A DNA stretch of 64,000 nucleotides from an uncultured Gammaproteobacteria bacterium (lineage in GTDB: Bacteria > Pseudomonadota > Gammaproteobacteria > PS1 > Pseudothioglobaceae). A model generated the notes under the pieces. That model was not told where the DNA came from and did no database searches. It saw only the letters and a program-made list of their open reading frames with translations. This document shows positions 10,201 to 19,285 of this stretch, piece after piece. Both the position numbers and the translations under genes were made by a program. How positions within the stretch are numbered: position 1 is the stretch's first letter; the number at the start of each line of letters is the position of its first letter. The stretch is taken from contig CAJVZH010000004.1 of assembly GCA_913020715.1 (NCBI GenBank), forward strand, positions 1-64,000, read 5' to 3'.

Positions 10201-11735
10201 CGCCGCCACATCACGACATTTATTCGATTGAAGATTTAGCGCAACTTATTTTTGATCTTAAGCGCTCAAATCCGGCTGCTCGTATCAGTGTTAAGCTGGT
10301 TTCTGAAGTTGGCGTTGGCACGGTTGCTGCCGGTGTTACCAAGGCCAAATCCGATCATATCGTTATCGCAGGCCATGATGGTGGTACAGGCGCTTCGCCG
10401 CTAACATCTATCAAGCACGCAGGTCTACCGTGGGAATTGGGCGTTGCTGAGACGCACCAAACACTGGTGATGAACGAGCTGCGCTCACGCGTTGTTATTC
10501 AAACGGACGGTCAGCTCAAAACAGGTCGTGATGTTGCTATTGCCGCCCTACTTGGCGCTGAGGAATTTGGCTTCTCAACTGCGCCGTTGGTGACGTTGGG
10601 CTGTATCATGATGCGCAAATGCCACCTCAATACATGCCCGGTTGGCATTGCCACACAAGACAAAGAATTGCGCAAGAAATTCACCGGCAAGCCTGAGCAC
10701 GTTGTTAATTATCTATTTATGGTCGCTGAGGACTTGCGCTTAATTATGGCAGAGTTGGGCTTTAAAACCATCAATGAAATGGTCGGTCGCGCCGATATGT
10801 TGGAAACAGACCAAGCAATTAACCACTGGAAAAAAGACTCTATCGATCTCAGTGCACTATTAATGCCAGCTAAAAAGCCGAATGCCGATACCGGTACGTA
10901 CCAAAGCACCTTCCAAGATCACCAATTGGATCAACAATTGGATAATGAATTGATTGCGCAAACACAAAGTGCGATTGAAACGGGTGGCAAAGCAAAAATT
11001 AAATCCGTCGTTACCAATACAGATCGTACGGTTGGCGCTATGCTTTCTTCGCATGTGGTAAAAACTCTTGGCAGTAATACGCTAGCCGCAGACTCGATTC
11101 ATGTAAATTTTGCAGGCTCTGCTGGACAATCTTTCGGCGCATTCCTTGCTAAAGGCATCACTCTTGAAGTCGAAGGCGATGCAAACGACTATGTTGGTAA
11201 AGGCCTGTCGGGTGGGCGCGTGATTGTTTACCCACCAAAGAACTCGACTTTTCTTGCCCAAAACGAAATCATTGCTGGCAACGTTTGCGGTTACGGCGCA
11301 ACCGGTGGCGAGATGTATCTATCGGGTCGCGTTGCCGAACGCTTCTGTGTTCGTAACTCCGGCGTTGCTGCTGTAGTAGAGGGGATTGGCGATCACGGTT
11401 GTGAGTACATGACCGGTGGACGCGCTGTCATCCTGGGTGAAGTGGGTCGTAACTTTGGCGCAGGCATGAGTGGTGGTATTGCTTATGTCTACAATCCAAA
11501 ATTAACACTGCAAAGTCGCTCAAACCCTGCAATGATTGATTTCGATCCAATGGATGACGAGTCACAAAAAGAATTGTTTGAGCTACTCACCAATCACTTG
11601 AATTACACTGGATCGTCTATTGCCGCGCACATCTTGGATAACTGGAACGGCGAACTGGCGCACTTTGTTAAAGTGATGCCGAAAGCGCTTAAAGAAGTCT
11701 TGGCAGCGCAAGGCAAATTAAAGCAAGCTAGCTAA
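7221..11735 (+). CDS. gltB: Glutamate synthase large subunit
   Basis: ENCGVGFIAHVK N-terminal Gln amidotransferase; HHDIYSIEDLAQLIFDLK; CHLNTCPVGIATQD. The start at 7221 (MKNKQLYLPKPTGLYHP) is preferred. Confidence 0.98.
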   Translation: MKNKQLYLPKPTGLYHPNNEKENCGVGFIAHVKRQSSHQITLDALEMLTRMDHRGGCGCEANTGDGAGILTNIPHSFFAKEIKSLFGVDVEQGRYGVGNVFLPQDDAQRVHCIKLLEEAIATQGQTLIGWRDVPVDAEKADVGDTARDSQPVIKQLIIAATDDLDDDAFERALFIIRKSTSNAIRTDDTLSQALLFYVCSLSTRVIIYKGMLMGSQVLNFYTDLSDAGYATYLAMVHSRFSTNTFPSWDRAQPCRFMSHNGEINTRQGNYNWMRAREGVLESDTLGDNLAKALPVIETEVSDSGSFDNVLEFLLMNGRSLQEAVLMMVPEAWENDKEMSDEKKAFYEYFSNVMEPWDGPASIAFTDGRYIGAVLDRNGLRPSRFYLTHDDRVIMASEVGVVDVATDNVKEKGRLRPGKMFLVDFDKGELVDDEAIKTSFASQNPYQDWLNAQQIHLSDLDCDTEAHGFDPDSIVHRLKAFGYSTETLQFMLLPLVSELRDPVGSMGNDSALACLSDQSRIIYDYFKQLFAQVTNPAIDSIREEVVMSLSCSIGPEGNLLRNKAENAHRLVIEHPILTNEETAALKHCNHRGWTAKTIDITYDIDGNHNLNDMLDDICQQGSQAIKDGHSLIVLSDRNVSESRGVISALLASSSLHRHLIAKFERTQVGIILETGEAREVHHFCLLAGYGVDAVNPYLAFEALWQARRDDLIDLEDDDAIVAAYRKGVAKGMLKVMAKMGISTLASYKGAQIFEAVGLAPEVMDKCFFETSSRISGVGFSVLQEETEKLHKDAYRTNTLDNRGQYHWRSGGEKHMWEPQTIATLQKAARNNDENAYWDFAAKSNNEGTRNCTLRGLMSFKQGNPITIDKVEEAKEIVKRFVTGAMSFGSISAESHESLAIAMNRMGGKSNTGEGGEDPARWTPDANGDSRRSAIKQVASARFGVTIDYLNNADELQIKVSQGAKPGEGGELPGTKVDEGIAKIRCSTAGVGLISPPPHHDIYSIEDLAQLIFDLKRSNPAARISVKLVSEVGVGTVAAGVTKAKSDHIVIAGHDGGTGASPLTSIKHAGLPWELGVAETHQTLVMNELRSRVVIQTDGQLKTGRDVAIAALLGAEEFGFSTAPLVTLGCIMMRKCHLNTCPVGIATQDKELRKKFTGKPEHVVNYLFMVAEDLRLIMAELGFKTINEMVGRADMLETDQAINHWKKDSIDLSALLMPAKKPNADTGTYQSTFQDHQLDQQLDNELIAQTQSAIETGGKAKIKSVVTNTDRTVGAMLSSHVVKTLGSNTLAADSIHVNFAGSAGQSFGAFLAKGITLEVEGDANDYVGKGLSGGRVIVYPPKNSTFLAQNEIIAGNVCGYGATGGEMYLSGRVAERFCVRNSGVAAVVEGIGDHGCEYMTGGRAVILGEVGRNFGAGMSGGIAYVYNPKLTLQSRSNPAMIDFDPMDDESQKELFELLTNHLNYTGSSIAAHILDNWNGELAHFVKVMPKALKEVLAAQGKLKQAS

Positions 11736-11942
11736 ATAGGGGTCTTTGTATAAATCATTTTATATTTGATAATAGAATTTTGATTATTTTACAAGGCATA
11801 TTTTTAAAAGTTCTACTTGTTGTCTAGCGAAAAAAATTAACGCAGGAAAATAATAAAAACTCTCTATCCCAAAGGGCTGAGGCTAGAAATGTTCAAAAAT
11901 GCAGAAAAACCCTTATCAATAGCTAGTGCTATTAAGTTCAAA

Positions 11943-12001
11943 TTTTTACACATTGTTATCACTCAGCAAATTTTAAGATGACTTATATAAAGACCTCTTA
12001 T
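11943..12001. repeat. Dispersed intergenic repeat, copy A
   Basis: tttttacacattgttatcactcagcaaattttaagatgacttatataaagacctctta; shares ttttacacatt, ctcagcaaattttaa and aaaga.ctc with copy B. Confidence 0.55.
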
Positions 12002-12046
12002 CGGGATAGTGTCGATAATATCAGCAAGCCGAGTGCGTTGAGCCTA

Positions 12047-12229
12047 TTAAATAGGAATAGTGTCGATGATATCGGCACTGCTGTCTAAGAAGCTATCGAC
12101 TGGATCACCCACAATAGGTATTACCGAAATAACCGAACCCGTCACCCGCATTGGCACGGTGACCAATTTGGTCAACACGCAGCCTGACAAATAAAAGGCA
12201 ACAAAGGTCAATACAATCAATTTTTTCAT
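12047..12229 (-). CDS. Small putative lipoprotein (60 aa)
   Basis: MKKLIVLTFVAFYLSGC signal/lipobox; 4-nt overlap (ATGA) with the folA end. Confidence 0.75.
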   Translation of the reverse strand: MKKLIVLTFVAFYLSGCVLTKLVTVPMRVTGSVISVIPIVGDPVDSFLDSSADIIDTIPI

Positions 12230-12714
12230 GATTTTCTCTCAAGAATTTTAAAATGGTAATGGTAAGGGTTTTTCTCATCGGGCGTGTGTGACTCACAGCT
12301 GATCTCTCGCCAACCGCCCTCATCGTAATCTGGAAAATACGTATCACCCTCAAATACACCCTCAATATGAGTGATGTACAGACGCTCCACCCGACCCAAT
12401 ACCTGTTTACAGAGATTAGCGCCGCCGATTACCAGCACCTCATCCTCCTCTTGGGCTGAGCCTAGTGCACTCTCAATGCCGTTAAAAACCTCACAGCCTT
12501 CAATGCTGGCATCGGTGTCTCTAGTGATAACAAGATTGCGCCGATTGGGCAGCGGACGGCCAATAGAATCATAGGTTTTTCTGCCCATGACAATCGAGTG
12601 ACCCGTGGTGACTTTTTTGAAAAAAGCAAGATCGGCAGGAAGATGCCAAGGCAGGCCATTGTCTTTGCCAATCAAGTGATTATCATCCATCGCAACGATA
12701 ATAGATAAGCGCAT
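12226..12714 (-). CDS. folA: Dihydrofolate reductase
   Basis: MRLSIIVAMDDNHLIGKDNGLPWHLPADLAFFKKVT...VMGRKTYDSIGRPLPNRRN. Confidence 0.97.
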   Translation of the reverse strand: MRLSIIVAMDDNHLIGKDNGLPWHLPADLAFFKKVTTGHSIVMGRKTYDSIGRPLPNRRNLVITRDTDASIEGCEVFNGIESALGSAQEEDEVLVIGGANLCKQVLGRVERLYITHIEGVFEGDTYFPDYDEGGWREISCESHTPDEKNPYHYHFKILERKS

Positions 12715-12771
12715 AAAGCCCTGTCTGAATAAAGTAAAATATTAGATTATTTTACAATTTTTCAACTTATC

Positions 12772-13362
12772 GTGTCGCTCATTCTTGCTTCATCATCGCC
12801 CTTTAGAAAAGCTGTTTTAGAGCGCCTTGATATCGATTTTTCGACCGTCTCACCAGACATCGATGAGTCTCGATGCGCAGGCGAAACGCCGCACGATTTG
12901 GTTTACCGATTGTCGGCGGAAAAGGCACGAGAAGTAGCTAAAACACACAACGGTTTAATAATCGCCTCGGATCAAGTGGCTACTTTGGCGAATGGCGATG
13001 GTGGTGGTGACGAAGTGTTAGGTAAGCCTCACACACGTGAAAACGCAATTCTTCAGTTACAAAAAAGCGCTGGTAATACGGTGACTTTTCTCACCAGTCT
13101 CGCACTTCTCAACACAGAAACTGGCGTATTACAAAACCATGTTGAGATTTTCAAAGTGGTCTTTAGGTCGCTCACGGATTCAGAAATCAATAATTATCTT
13201 GATAAAGAAGATACACTGAAATGCGCTGGCAGCTTTAAGTCCGAAGGTTTGGGCGTTGCCCTTTTTGAGCGCATGGAAGGCGACGATCCGAACAGCTTGA
13301 TCGGCTTGCCGACAATTCAACTCATCAAGATGCTAGCCAAGGAAGATCTTCATATACTATGA
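12772..13362 (+). CDS. Maf family nucleoside triphosphate pyrophosphatase
   Basis: LILASSSPFRKAVLERL...SPDIDE...GLIIASDQVA; GTG start. Confidence 0.94.
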   Translation: MSLILASSSPFRKAVLERLDIDFSTVSPDIDESRCAGETPHDLVYRLSAEKAREVAKTHNGLIIASDQVATLANGDGGGDEVLGKPHTRENAILQLQKSAGNTVTFLTSLALLNTETGVLQNHVEIFKVVFRSLTDSEINNYLDKEDTLKCAGSFKSEGLGVALFERMEGDDPNSLIGLPTIQLIKMLAKEDLHIL

Positions 13363-16300
13363 AGGTGCTCTATCCTGACGATTGCAAAGCGTTTGCATCG
13401 GGGTTAACTTTTCATTGGGGCTCACTTTATGGGAGCGCCGAAGCATTGGCGTTGATTGAGTTCACGCAAAAGCATAACGGCGTTGTGGTTTATATCGCTC
13501 GAGACATTAGTCACTATGAGCAAATCCAAAAAGCGCTCAATTTCTATAATACATCCTTAACAATTCTCGCCTTTTCAAACTGGGAAGTCTTAGCGTTTGA
13601 CCACTTTTCACCGCATCCGGATATTGTCTCTTCGCGACTAAAAACACTCTCTCAGCTGCCTTCATTAAAAAGTGGCATTGTCATCACCACCCTTGAGTCC
13701 CTCTCGCAGCGACTTTGCCCCACCGACTACATTGAAAAATACTCTCTGAGCATGGTGCGTGGCGGTAAGCTCAGCATCAATAATTTTGTCGACAAGCTCG
13801 TCAAAATTGGCTATCGCCGCGTGACAACAGTGATGGAACAGGGTGAGTTCTGCATCAAGGGTGCACTGATCGACCTCTACCCAATGGGCACCAAAAGGCC
13901 TTATAGGATTGATCTGTTTGACAATGAAATTGATTCGATTCGCACCTTTGATGCTTCAACACAACGCTCCGTTGAAGTCGTTGACCACATCGAACTTTTG
14001 CCGGCCAGAGAATTTGCCGCGGATCCACACAGCATTAAAACCTTTGAAAAAAACTACCTTGGTGCATTTGACAAAACCGAAGGTTTTATTTATACAGAAG
14101 CGAGTGAAGGCCGCTTCCCTGGCGGCATTGAATTTTACTTGCCTCTGTTCTTTGATAAGACGGCAACACTCTTTGACTACCTCCCAGAAAATCCGATTAT
14201 TGCTTATCAAAATGGCCTGTCCGATTGTGTCAGTGAGCAAACAGAGGCACTCACAGCGCGCTATGAACACGCCAAACGCTCACTCGACAGATTGCCTCTG
14301 GAATTAAACAAAGTTTTTCTTGACCAAGAAGAGTTGTTTTCCCTAATAAAAAACAAGCAACAGATTCAAACACAATCAATCAAGTCCAATAACAAAGCGG
14401 CTTTCAATTTTTCTGCAAAATTACTGCCTCCGCTACGAATTGAATCACAAAACAAAAATCCACTGAGCAAGCTCATTGCCTTTGTCAAAGCCTTCAAAGG
14501 AAGAACATTGATTGTTTGCGAATCCCAAGGGCGACAGTCGGTTTTGATGGACTTACTCGCCAGTCACCAATTGTCTCCTCAAGATTGCAATCATTGGGCG
14601 GATTTTTTAGACGATGACAGCAAGCTATCAATCACCAACGACAACCTTGGCGAAGGCTTACTCACGAGCGGATTTGCGATTATCACTGAAGAGCACTTGT
14701 TCGGTCAAGATGTGGTCAAGCAACAGAGGCGTCGTCGCGCCAAACACAAAGACTTTGATGAGGCGATTAAAAGCCTGGTGGAGATTAAGATTGGTGATGC
14801 CATTGTCCACGAGCATTACGGCGTGGGGCGCTATCTAGGTCTTGAATCTCGCACTTTTGACGAAAACCCTCAGGATTTTCTCGTACTTGAGTACGCCAAA
14901 GGCTCAAAACTCATGGTGCCGATTACCGCGCTTAATTTGATTTCACGTTATTCCGGCGCCGGCCTAGACCACGCACCTCTGCACAAGCTGGGCACACAAC
15001 AATGGAATAAGGCCAAGAAAAAAGCTGCCGAGGCGCTTTATGATGTTGCCGCTGAACTGCTCGAGATTTACGCCAAACGCCAGACACTCACAGGCTTTGC
15101 CTATCCGGAGCCGGACGATGCTTACAGTTCGTTTGTTGCCAGCTTCGCTTTTGAAGAGACGCCGGATCAGCTCACCACCATGGAGCAAGTGCTGGCGGAC
15201 ATGCAATCTTCAAGACCAATGGATCGTCTCGTTTGTGGTGATGTGGGTTTTGGCAAAACAGAAATCGCCATGCGCGCTGCTTTTCTTGCGGTGGAAGCCG
15301 GCAAGCAAGTAGTGGTTTTAGTGCCAACAACGCTACTGGCCAATCAACACAGACAAACCTTTACCGATCGTTTTGCCAATTATCCGGTGACGATTAAAGC
15401 CTTATCGCGCTTTCAAACGCCAAAAGAACAATCGCTCATCAAGAAGGGGTTAGATCAAGGAAAAATTGATATTGTCATTGGCACGCATAAGCTGATTCAA
15501 GGTTCTATCAAGTACCAAAATCTTGGTTTGATTATTATTGATGAAGAGCACCGCTTTGGGGTTAAGCAAAAAGAAGCACTGAAAAAACTCCGTGGTCAAA
15601 GCGACATTTTAACAATGACTGCCACGCCAATTCCGCGCACTCTTAATATGGCACTCGGCTCTTTGCGCGAGCTTTCGATTATTGCCACGCCACCTGCCAA
15701 ACGTAGCGCCATTCAAACTTTTGTTGACGAATGGAATGACGATACCATTACCGAAGCATGCTCCCGTGAGCTTCATCGTGGTGGGCAAATATTCCTACTG
15801 CATAACGATATTGACTCCATCGATAATATGGCTGAGACGCTTAATAATCTCATGCCAAATATCAAGGTGCGCATTGCTCACGGGCAAATGCCGAGCAAAG
15901 AGCTTGAGCAAATCATGGCGGATTTTTATCATCAGCGCTTCCAAATGTTGGTTTGCACCACCATTATTGAAACCGGCATTGACATCCCTTCCGCCAATAC
16001 CATCATTATTAACAACGCGCAAAACTTTGGCTTAGCGCAATTGCATCAACTGCGCGGCCGTGTTGGGCGCTCACACCATAAAGCCTATGCTTATTTGGTT
16101 ATCAAATCCCATCAGTCGCTTACTAAGGATGCGAAAAAACGCTTGGACGCGATTGCTTCGCTGGAAGAATTGGGTGCTGGCTTTATGCTTGCCAACCACG
16201 ACCTCGAGATTCGTGGTGCCGGCGATTTGTTAGGTGAAAACCAAAGTGGAAAGATTTCCGAAATCGGCTTTAATCTTTATCACGACTTATTGCAACGCAC

Positions 16301-16787
16301 TATTCGCGCCATTAAGAGTGGCAAGAAACTCAATATTGAAGACACCATTAACGATCAAATCGAAATTGATATTGGTATTGCTTGCATTATTCCGCAAACC
16401 TATCTCGACGATGTTCATGAGCGCTTGGTGCTTTATAAACGCATAGCGAGCGCCAAGACCGAAGACGAGCTGAAAGATTTGCAGATTGAGATGATTGACC
16501 GCTTCGGTCTATTGCCGGAGCAAACCAAGAACTTATTCGCCTCGACCTCACTGAAATTTATTTGCGAAAAAATCGGAATCGACAAAATACTCATCTTTGA
16601 CGACAAGGCCGAAATCACTTTGGGCGCCAATCACATCATTGAACCGATCAAAATCATCAATCTCATTCAAAAAGAGATGAAAATCTACCAATTAAATGGG
16701 CAAAACACTCTTGTTTTCAAAGCAGAGATGATGCAAGACTCCTCAAGGATTACAGCGGTAGAAAATTTACTAAAAAATCTACTTTAA
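13359..16787 (+). CDS. mfd: Transcription-repair coupling factor
   Basis: 1142 aa; DRLVCGDVGFGKTEIAMRAAF, DEEHRFGVKQKE, RGRVGRSHHKAYAYL; 4-nt overlap with maf. Confidence 0.98.
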   Translation: MKVLYPDDCKAFASGLTFHWGSLYGSAEALALIEFTQKHNGVVVYIARDISHYEQIQKALNFYNTSLTILAFSNWEVLAFDHFSPHPDIVSSRLKTLSQLPSLKSGIVITTLESLSQRLCPTDYIEKYSLSMVRGGKLSINNFVDKLVKIGYRRVTTVMEQGEFCIKGALIDLYPMGTKRPYRIDLFDNEIDSIRTFDASTQRSVEVVDHIELLPAREFAADPHSIKTFEKNYLGAFDKTEGFIYTEASEGRFPGGIEFYLPLFFDKTATLFDYLPENPIIAYQNGLSDCVSEQTEALTARYEHAKRSLDRLPLELNKVFLDQEELFSLIKNKQQIQTQSIKSNNKAAFNFSAKLLPPLRIESQNKNPLSKLIAFVKAFKGRTLIVCESQGRQSVLMDLLASHQLSPQDCNHWADFLDDDSKLSITNDNLGEGLLTSGFAIITEEHLFGQDVVKQQRRRRAKHKDFDEAIKSLVEIKIGDAIVHEHYGVGRYLGLESRTFDENPQDFLVLEYAKGSKLMVPITALNLISRYSGAGLDHAPLHKLGTQQWNKAKKKAAEALYDVAAELLEIYAKRQTLTGFAYPEPDDAYSSFVASFAFEETPDQLTTMEQVLADMQSSRPMDRLVCGDVGFGKTEIAMRAAFLAVEAGKQVVVLVPTTLLANQHRQTFTDRFANYPVTIKALSRFQTPKEQSLIKKGLDQGKIDIVIGTHKLIQGSIKYQNLGLIIIDEEHRFGVKQKEALKKLRGQSDILTMTATPIPRTLNMALGSLRELSIIATPPAKRSAIQTFVDEWNDDTITEACSRELHRGGQIFLLHNDIDSIDNMAETLNNLMPNIKVRIAHGQMPSKELEQIMADFYHQRFQMLVCTTIIETGIDIPSANTIIINNAQNFGLAQLHQLRGRVGRSHHKAYAYLVIKSHQSLTKDAKKRLDAIASLEELGAGFMLANHDLEIRGAGDLLGENQSGKISEIGFNLYHDLLQRTIRAIKSGKKLNIEDTINDQIEIDIGIACIIPQTYLDDVHERLVLYKRIASAKTEDELKDLQIEMIDRFGLLPEQTKNLFASTSLKFICEKIGIDKILIFDDKAEITLGANHIIEPIKIINLIQKEMKIYQLNGQNTLVFKAEMMQDSSRITAVENLLKNLL

Positions 16788-16794
16788 CGCTTTT

Positions 16795-17376
16795 TCACTT
16801 CATTAATTTCTTATGTGGATGGTTGACCACATAAGCCTTATGCATAGCAATAAATATCGTGAAAAATGCGACACATCCTAGTACGGCGCCCGAAATATGC
16901 CGGCTCAAGTGGCTGGCAAGGTCAAAACCCCCACTCAATTCTCTACCGAGAGTTGTAAAGTACATTGCAATGATATTTATCAGTATTGTTAACAAAATCA
17001 AGAAGGCCAAATGGCGGTAGCTTATACGAGAATCCGCGAAAAAATTATCCAAACGCATCATCTTTAGAATACTCAGGGCCATGTAAGGCGTCATGGTTTT
17101 TAATATTGTTACAATCAATAGTAATTCTGCGTGTGGGTTGTCATCGCCAAGAAAGATCGACGTAGTGAAGTACGAAGCGAGCAAGAGTCCGGGAAAAGCC
17201 CACCAACCAAACAGAATAACCATGGCTAAGACAGCGCCCAACTCAAGATCAAGAGGAATGCTCCATTGCAAAATTTGCAGCGAATTGGCGGCAGCACTGA
17301 CAACAACAATCATCGCTATCGCGCAGATATTACGTTTTATCAAGGTCAGTAATCCATCCATAAAACGAGTATACAC
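16795..17376 (-). CDS. MASE1-like integral membrane protein, paralog 3
   Basis: Multi-TM; LILFGWWAFPGLLLASY-type motif; TPYMALSILKMMRLDNFFADSRISYRHLAFLILLTILIN is shared with the two upstream paralogs. Confidence 0.6.
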   Translation of the reverse strand: MYTRFMDGLLTLIKRNICAIAMIVVVSAAANSLQILQWSIPLDLELGAVLAMVILFGWWAFPGLLLASYFTTSIFLGDDNPHAELLLIVTILKTMTPYMALSILKMMRLDNFFADSRISYRHLAFLILLTILINIIAMYFTTLGRELSGGFDLASHLSRHISGAVLGCVAFFTIFIAMHKAYVVNHPHKKLMK

Positions 17377-17454
17377 AACTTATCCGTCACCCCCCCTAAG
17401 GCGGACACAAGTCATCATGCAAAAGAGTAAATTTAAAAGAGGGTTATAAGCGTG

Positions 17455-18027
17455 TTAATCTGAAGTTTGTTTGAGATGCTCAGTGAAGGCTTGCGCCATA
17501 AAAATGAGCAGCGAGAAAAACACCAAGGTGCCTAGTATGTCGCCCAACAATATAGAGCCCATATACTCAGACAAATTCAAGTCGCGTGTCATCCCATGCT
17601 CGATATTAGTCATAATTAGGAATTGACTGAGTGATGACAATAGGGCTGTTAAAATGCACAAAAATAATACGTGAGGGATGAAGACGCCTTTCGAAGTATA
17701 AAAATTACTGAGTTTGAATTGCTGCATCATGATCAAGGCAATCAATGGCGCGGTAGCTTCAGCAATGGCACTGTAAACTTCAACGCTTGCGTGTATCGAC
17801 ATTGGATCAGCGTAAACAACATTTGCCAGCAATGCGCCCGCCAAAACACCTGGGAAAGCGGTCATTCCGAAAAGCAATAATGCGCACAATCTTGCTCCCG
17901 CAGGTAAATTCAACAATCCATCAATAGCGCTAATATTGAGCTCTAAGGCGAAAGTAGCCGAACTCACCATCATCACCATAAGCATGGCGACGACATTGTT
18001 AAGTAAAAGTATTTTAACGGCTTTCAT
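17455..18027 (-). CDS. MASE1-like integral membrane protein, paralog 2
   Basis: LPAGARLCALLLFGMTAFPGVLAGALLANV resembles the MASE1 core; APLIALIMMQQFKLSNFYTSKGVFIPHVLFLCILTAL matches its neighbours. Confidence 0.62.
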   Translation of the reverse strand: MKAVKILLLNNVVAMLMVMMVSSATFALELNISAIDGLLNLPAGARLCALLLFGMTAFPGVLAGALLANVVYADPMSIHASVEVYSAIAEATAPLIALIMMQQFKLSNFYTSKGVFIPHVLFLCILTALLSSLSQFLIMTNIEHGMTRDLNLSEYMGSILLGDILGTLVFFSLLIFMAQAFTEHLKQTSD

Positions 18028-18214
18028 GATTCAGTAAGTATAGTCAATGCGCTCTGTAATCTCCCTAGACTGTTAATATATCAGAGTCCAAGTTGAGATG
18101 ATTGGCTATAAACGGGCGCCTTCAAGAATAATGCAGCTCAATGCACAGTAGATTGCAGAAAGACCGAAGATCCTTTTTATGAACAACAAGGACTAGGCGT
18201 AAAGTTTGTTGGTT

Positions 18215-18901
18215 TTATTTTTCGGTGATGGCGCTCGGTACAACGAAACGAATGACCGGCACAACAACTAGGGCGAGAATAAAGATAAAGCCGATACCGC
18301 CGGTTATATCACCAATTAGCATAGAGGGCACGTAAGTCGCCTCATCGATGCGAATTGGAAGGTCCAGCCAGGTCCGAAGTGACGTATCAACAAAGAACTT
18401 TGCGATAGTGTTAAAGAAGGCTGCCAATATCATCAAGAAAACGACGTGCTGGAAAACCAGTTTTTCGCCTTCGAAAAACTTCGAAAGTTTAAAGGCTCGC
18501 ATGGCATAAATCGCCGCTAAAGGACCAAAAGTTGTCACCAAGGCATGGGCATGATTTGTCCATGCAAATGTCTTTAGATTGCCTGCATCCGTCAGCGCAA
18601 AAGGATTTAAAGACCACCCGTAAAGATACAAAGCGGAAACATGAAAACCAACAAAGACCGCGAGAACAACGCGCCAGCCAAAAAGAAGGTAGGACATGGT
18701 AACAGCGCCAAGCACCAGCCATATGCCAGAAATGCTAAAAATCGTAGGAGCCGCAGCGCCTTTTTCAAGAATGCTTAAAGAGACTTTAGTGCCCCATGGT
18801 TGGATTAAATCACCCAACATAAGTGCGGCAAAAATCATGGCAATGGTTATGCCGCTCTGAATAAATACCTCGCTAGAACTTGCAGACTTTTGTCTTGCCA
18901 T
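18215..18901 (-). CDS. MASE1-like integral membrane protein, paralog 1
   Basis: GPLAAIYAMRAFKLSKFFEGEKLVFQHVVFLMILAAFFNTIAKF aligns with paralogs 2 and 3. No output domain. Confidence 0.6.
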   Translation of the reverse strand: MARQKSASSSEVFIQSGITIAMIFAALMLGDLIQPWGTKVSLSILEKGAAAPTIFSISGIWLVLGAVTMSYLLFGWRVVLAVFVGFHVSALYLYGWSLNPFALTDAGNLKTFAWTNHAHALVTTFGPLAAIYAMRAFKLSKFFEGEKLVFQHVVFLMILAAFFNTIAKFFVDTSLRTWLDLPIRIDEATYVPSMLIGDITGGIGFIFILALVVVPVIRFVVPSAITEK

Positions 18902-18956
18902 TAAGTTGTCTCCTTAAAAAATCTTATAACCTTATGACACTAGCATACACCACACC

Positions 18957-18989
18957 AATCTTTGTAAACCCAATATAGGTACAAAGATT
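18957..18989. promoter_or_regulatory. Perfect 10-bp inverted repeat (possible operator)
   Basis: AATCTTTGTA (18957-18966), 13-nt spacer, TACAAAGATT (18980-18989), between the wHTH gene and the first MASE1-like gene. Confidence 0.6.
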
Positions 18990-18997
18990 CGGGGTTT

Positions 18998-19285
18998 TTA
19001 ACTTTTTATCGCGTACGATAAATTCATTGCACGCTTATCATCCATTGATTGCTCAGAGACAATAATGTCTTGACTCAATAGAGCGCCCACTGCTCTTTTA
19101 ATGGTTGAAAGCGAATACTTTTCGAAGTATGGATCGTTCTTAATGGTTGTAATTGTCGAAGTAGCTTGATGTGTAACAAAAGACAATACTGCCTTCTCTA
19201 CTTCTGACAAATGACTCATTCCAAACTCTTGCTCATACTCGTCAAGTGCTTTTCTTAATTGAAATAATTTTGCTAATGTTGACAT
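18998..19285 (-). CDS. Small winged-helix (MarR-like) DNA-binding protein
   Basis: LSEVEKAVLSFV...YSLSTIKRAVGALLSQDIIVSEQSMDDKRAMNLSY has wHTH layout with a wing-like DDKR segment. The start at 19285 (MSTLAKL) is preferred. Confidence 0.6.
   Translation of the reverse strand: MSTLAKLFQLRKALDEYEQEFGMSHLSEVEKAVLSFVTHQATSTITTIKNDPYFEKYSLSTIKRAVGALLSQDIIVSEQSMDDKRAMNLSYAIKS

Noticed and set aside
18090-18224. Plus-strand peptide TGAFKNNAAQCTVDCRKTEDPFYEQQGLGVKFVGFIFR between MASE1-like genes
   Set aside because: Could be a gene remnant, but I recognise no family and upstream stops interrupt it; too weak to call.
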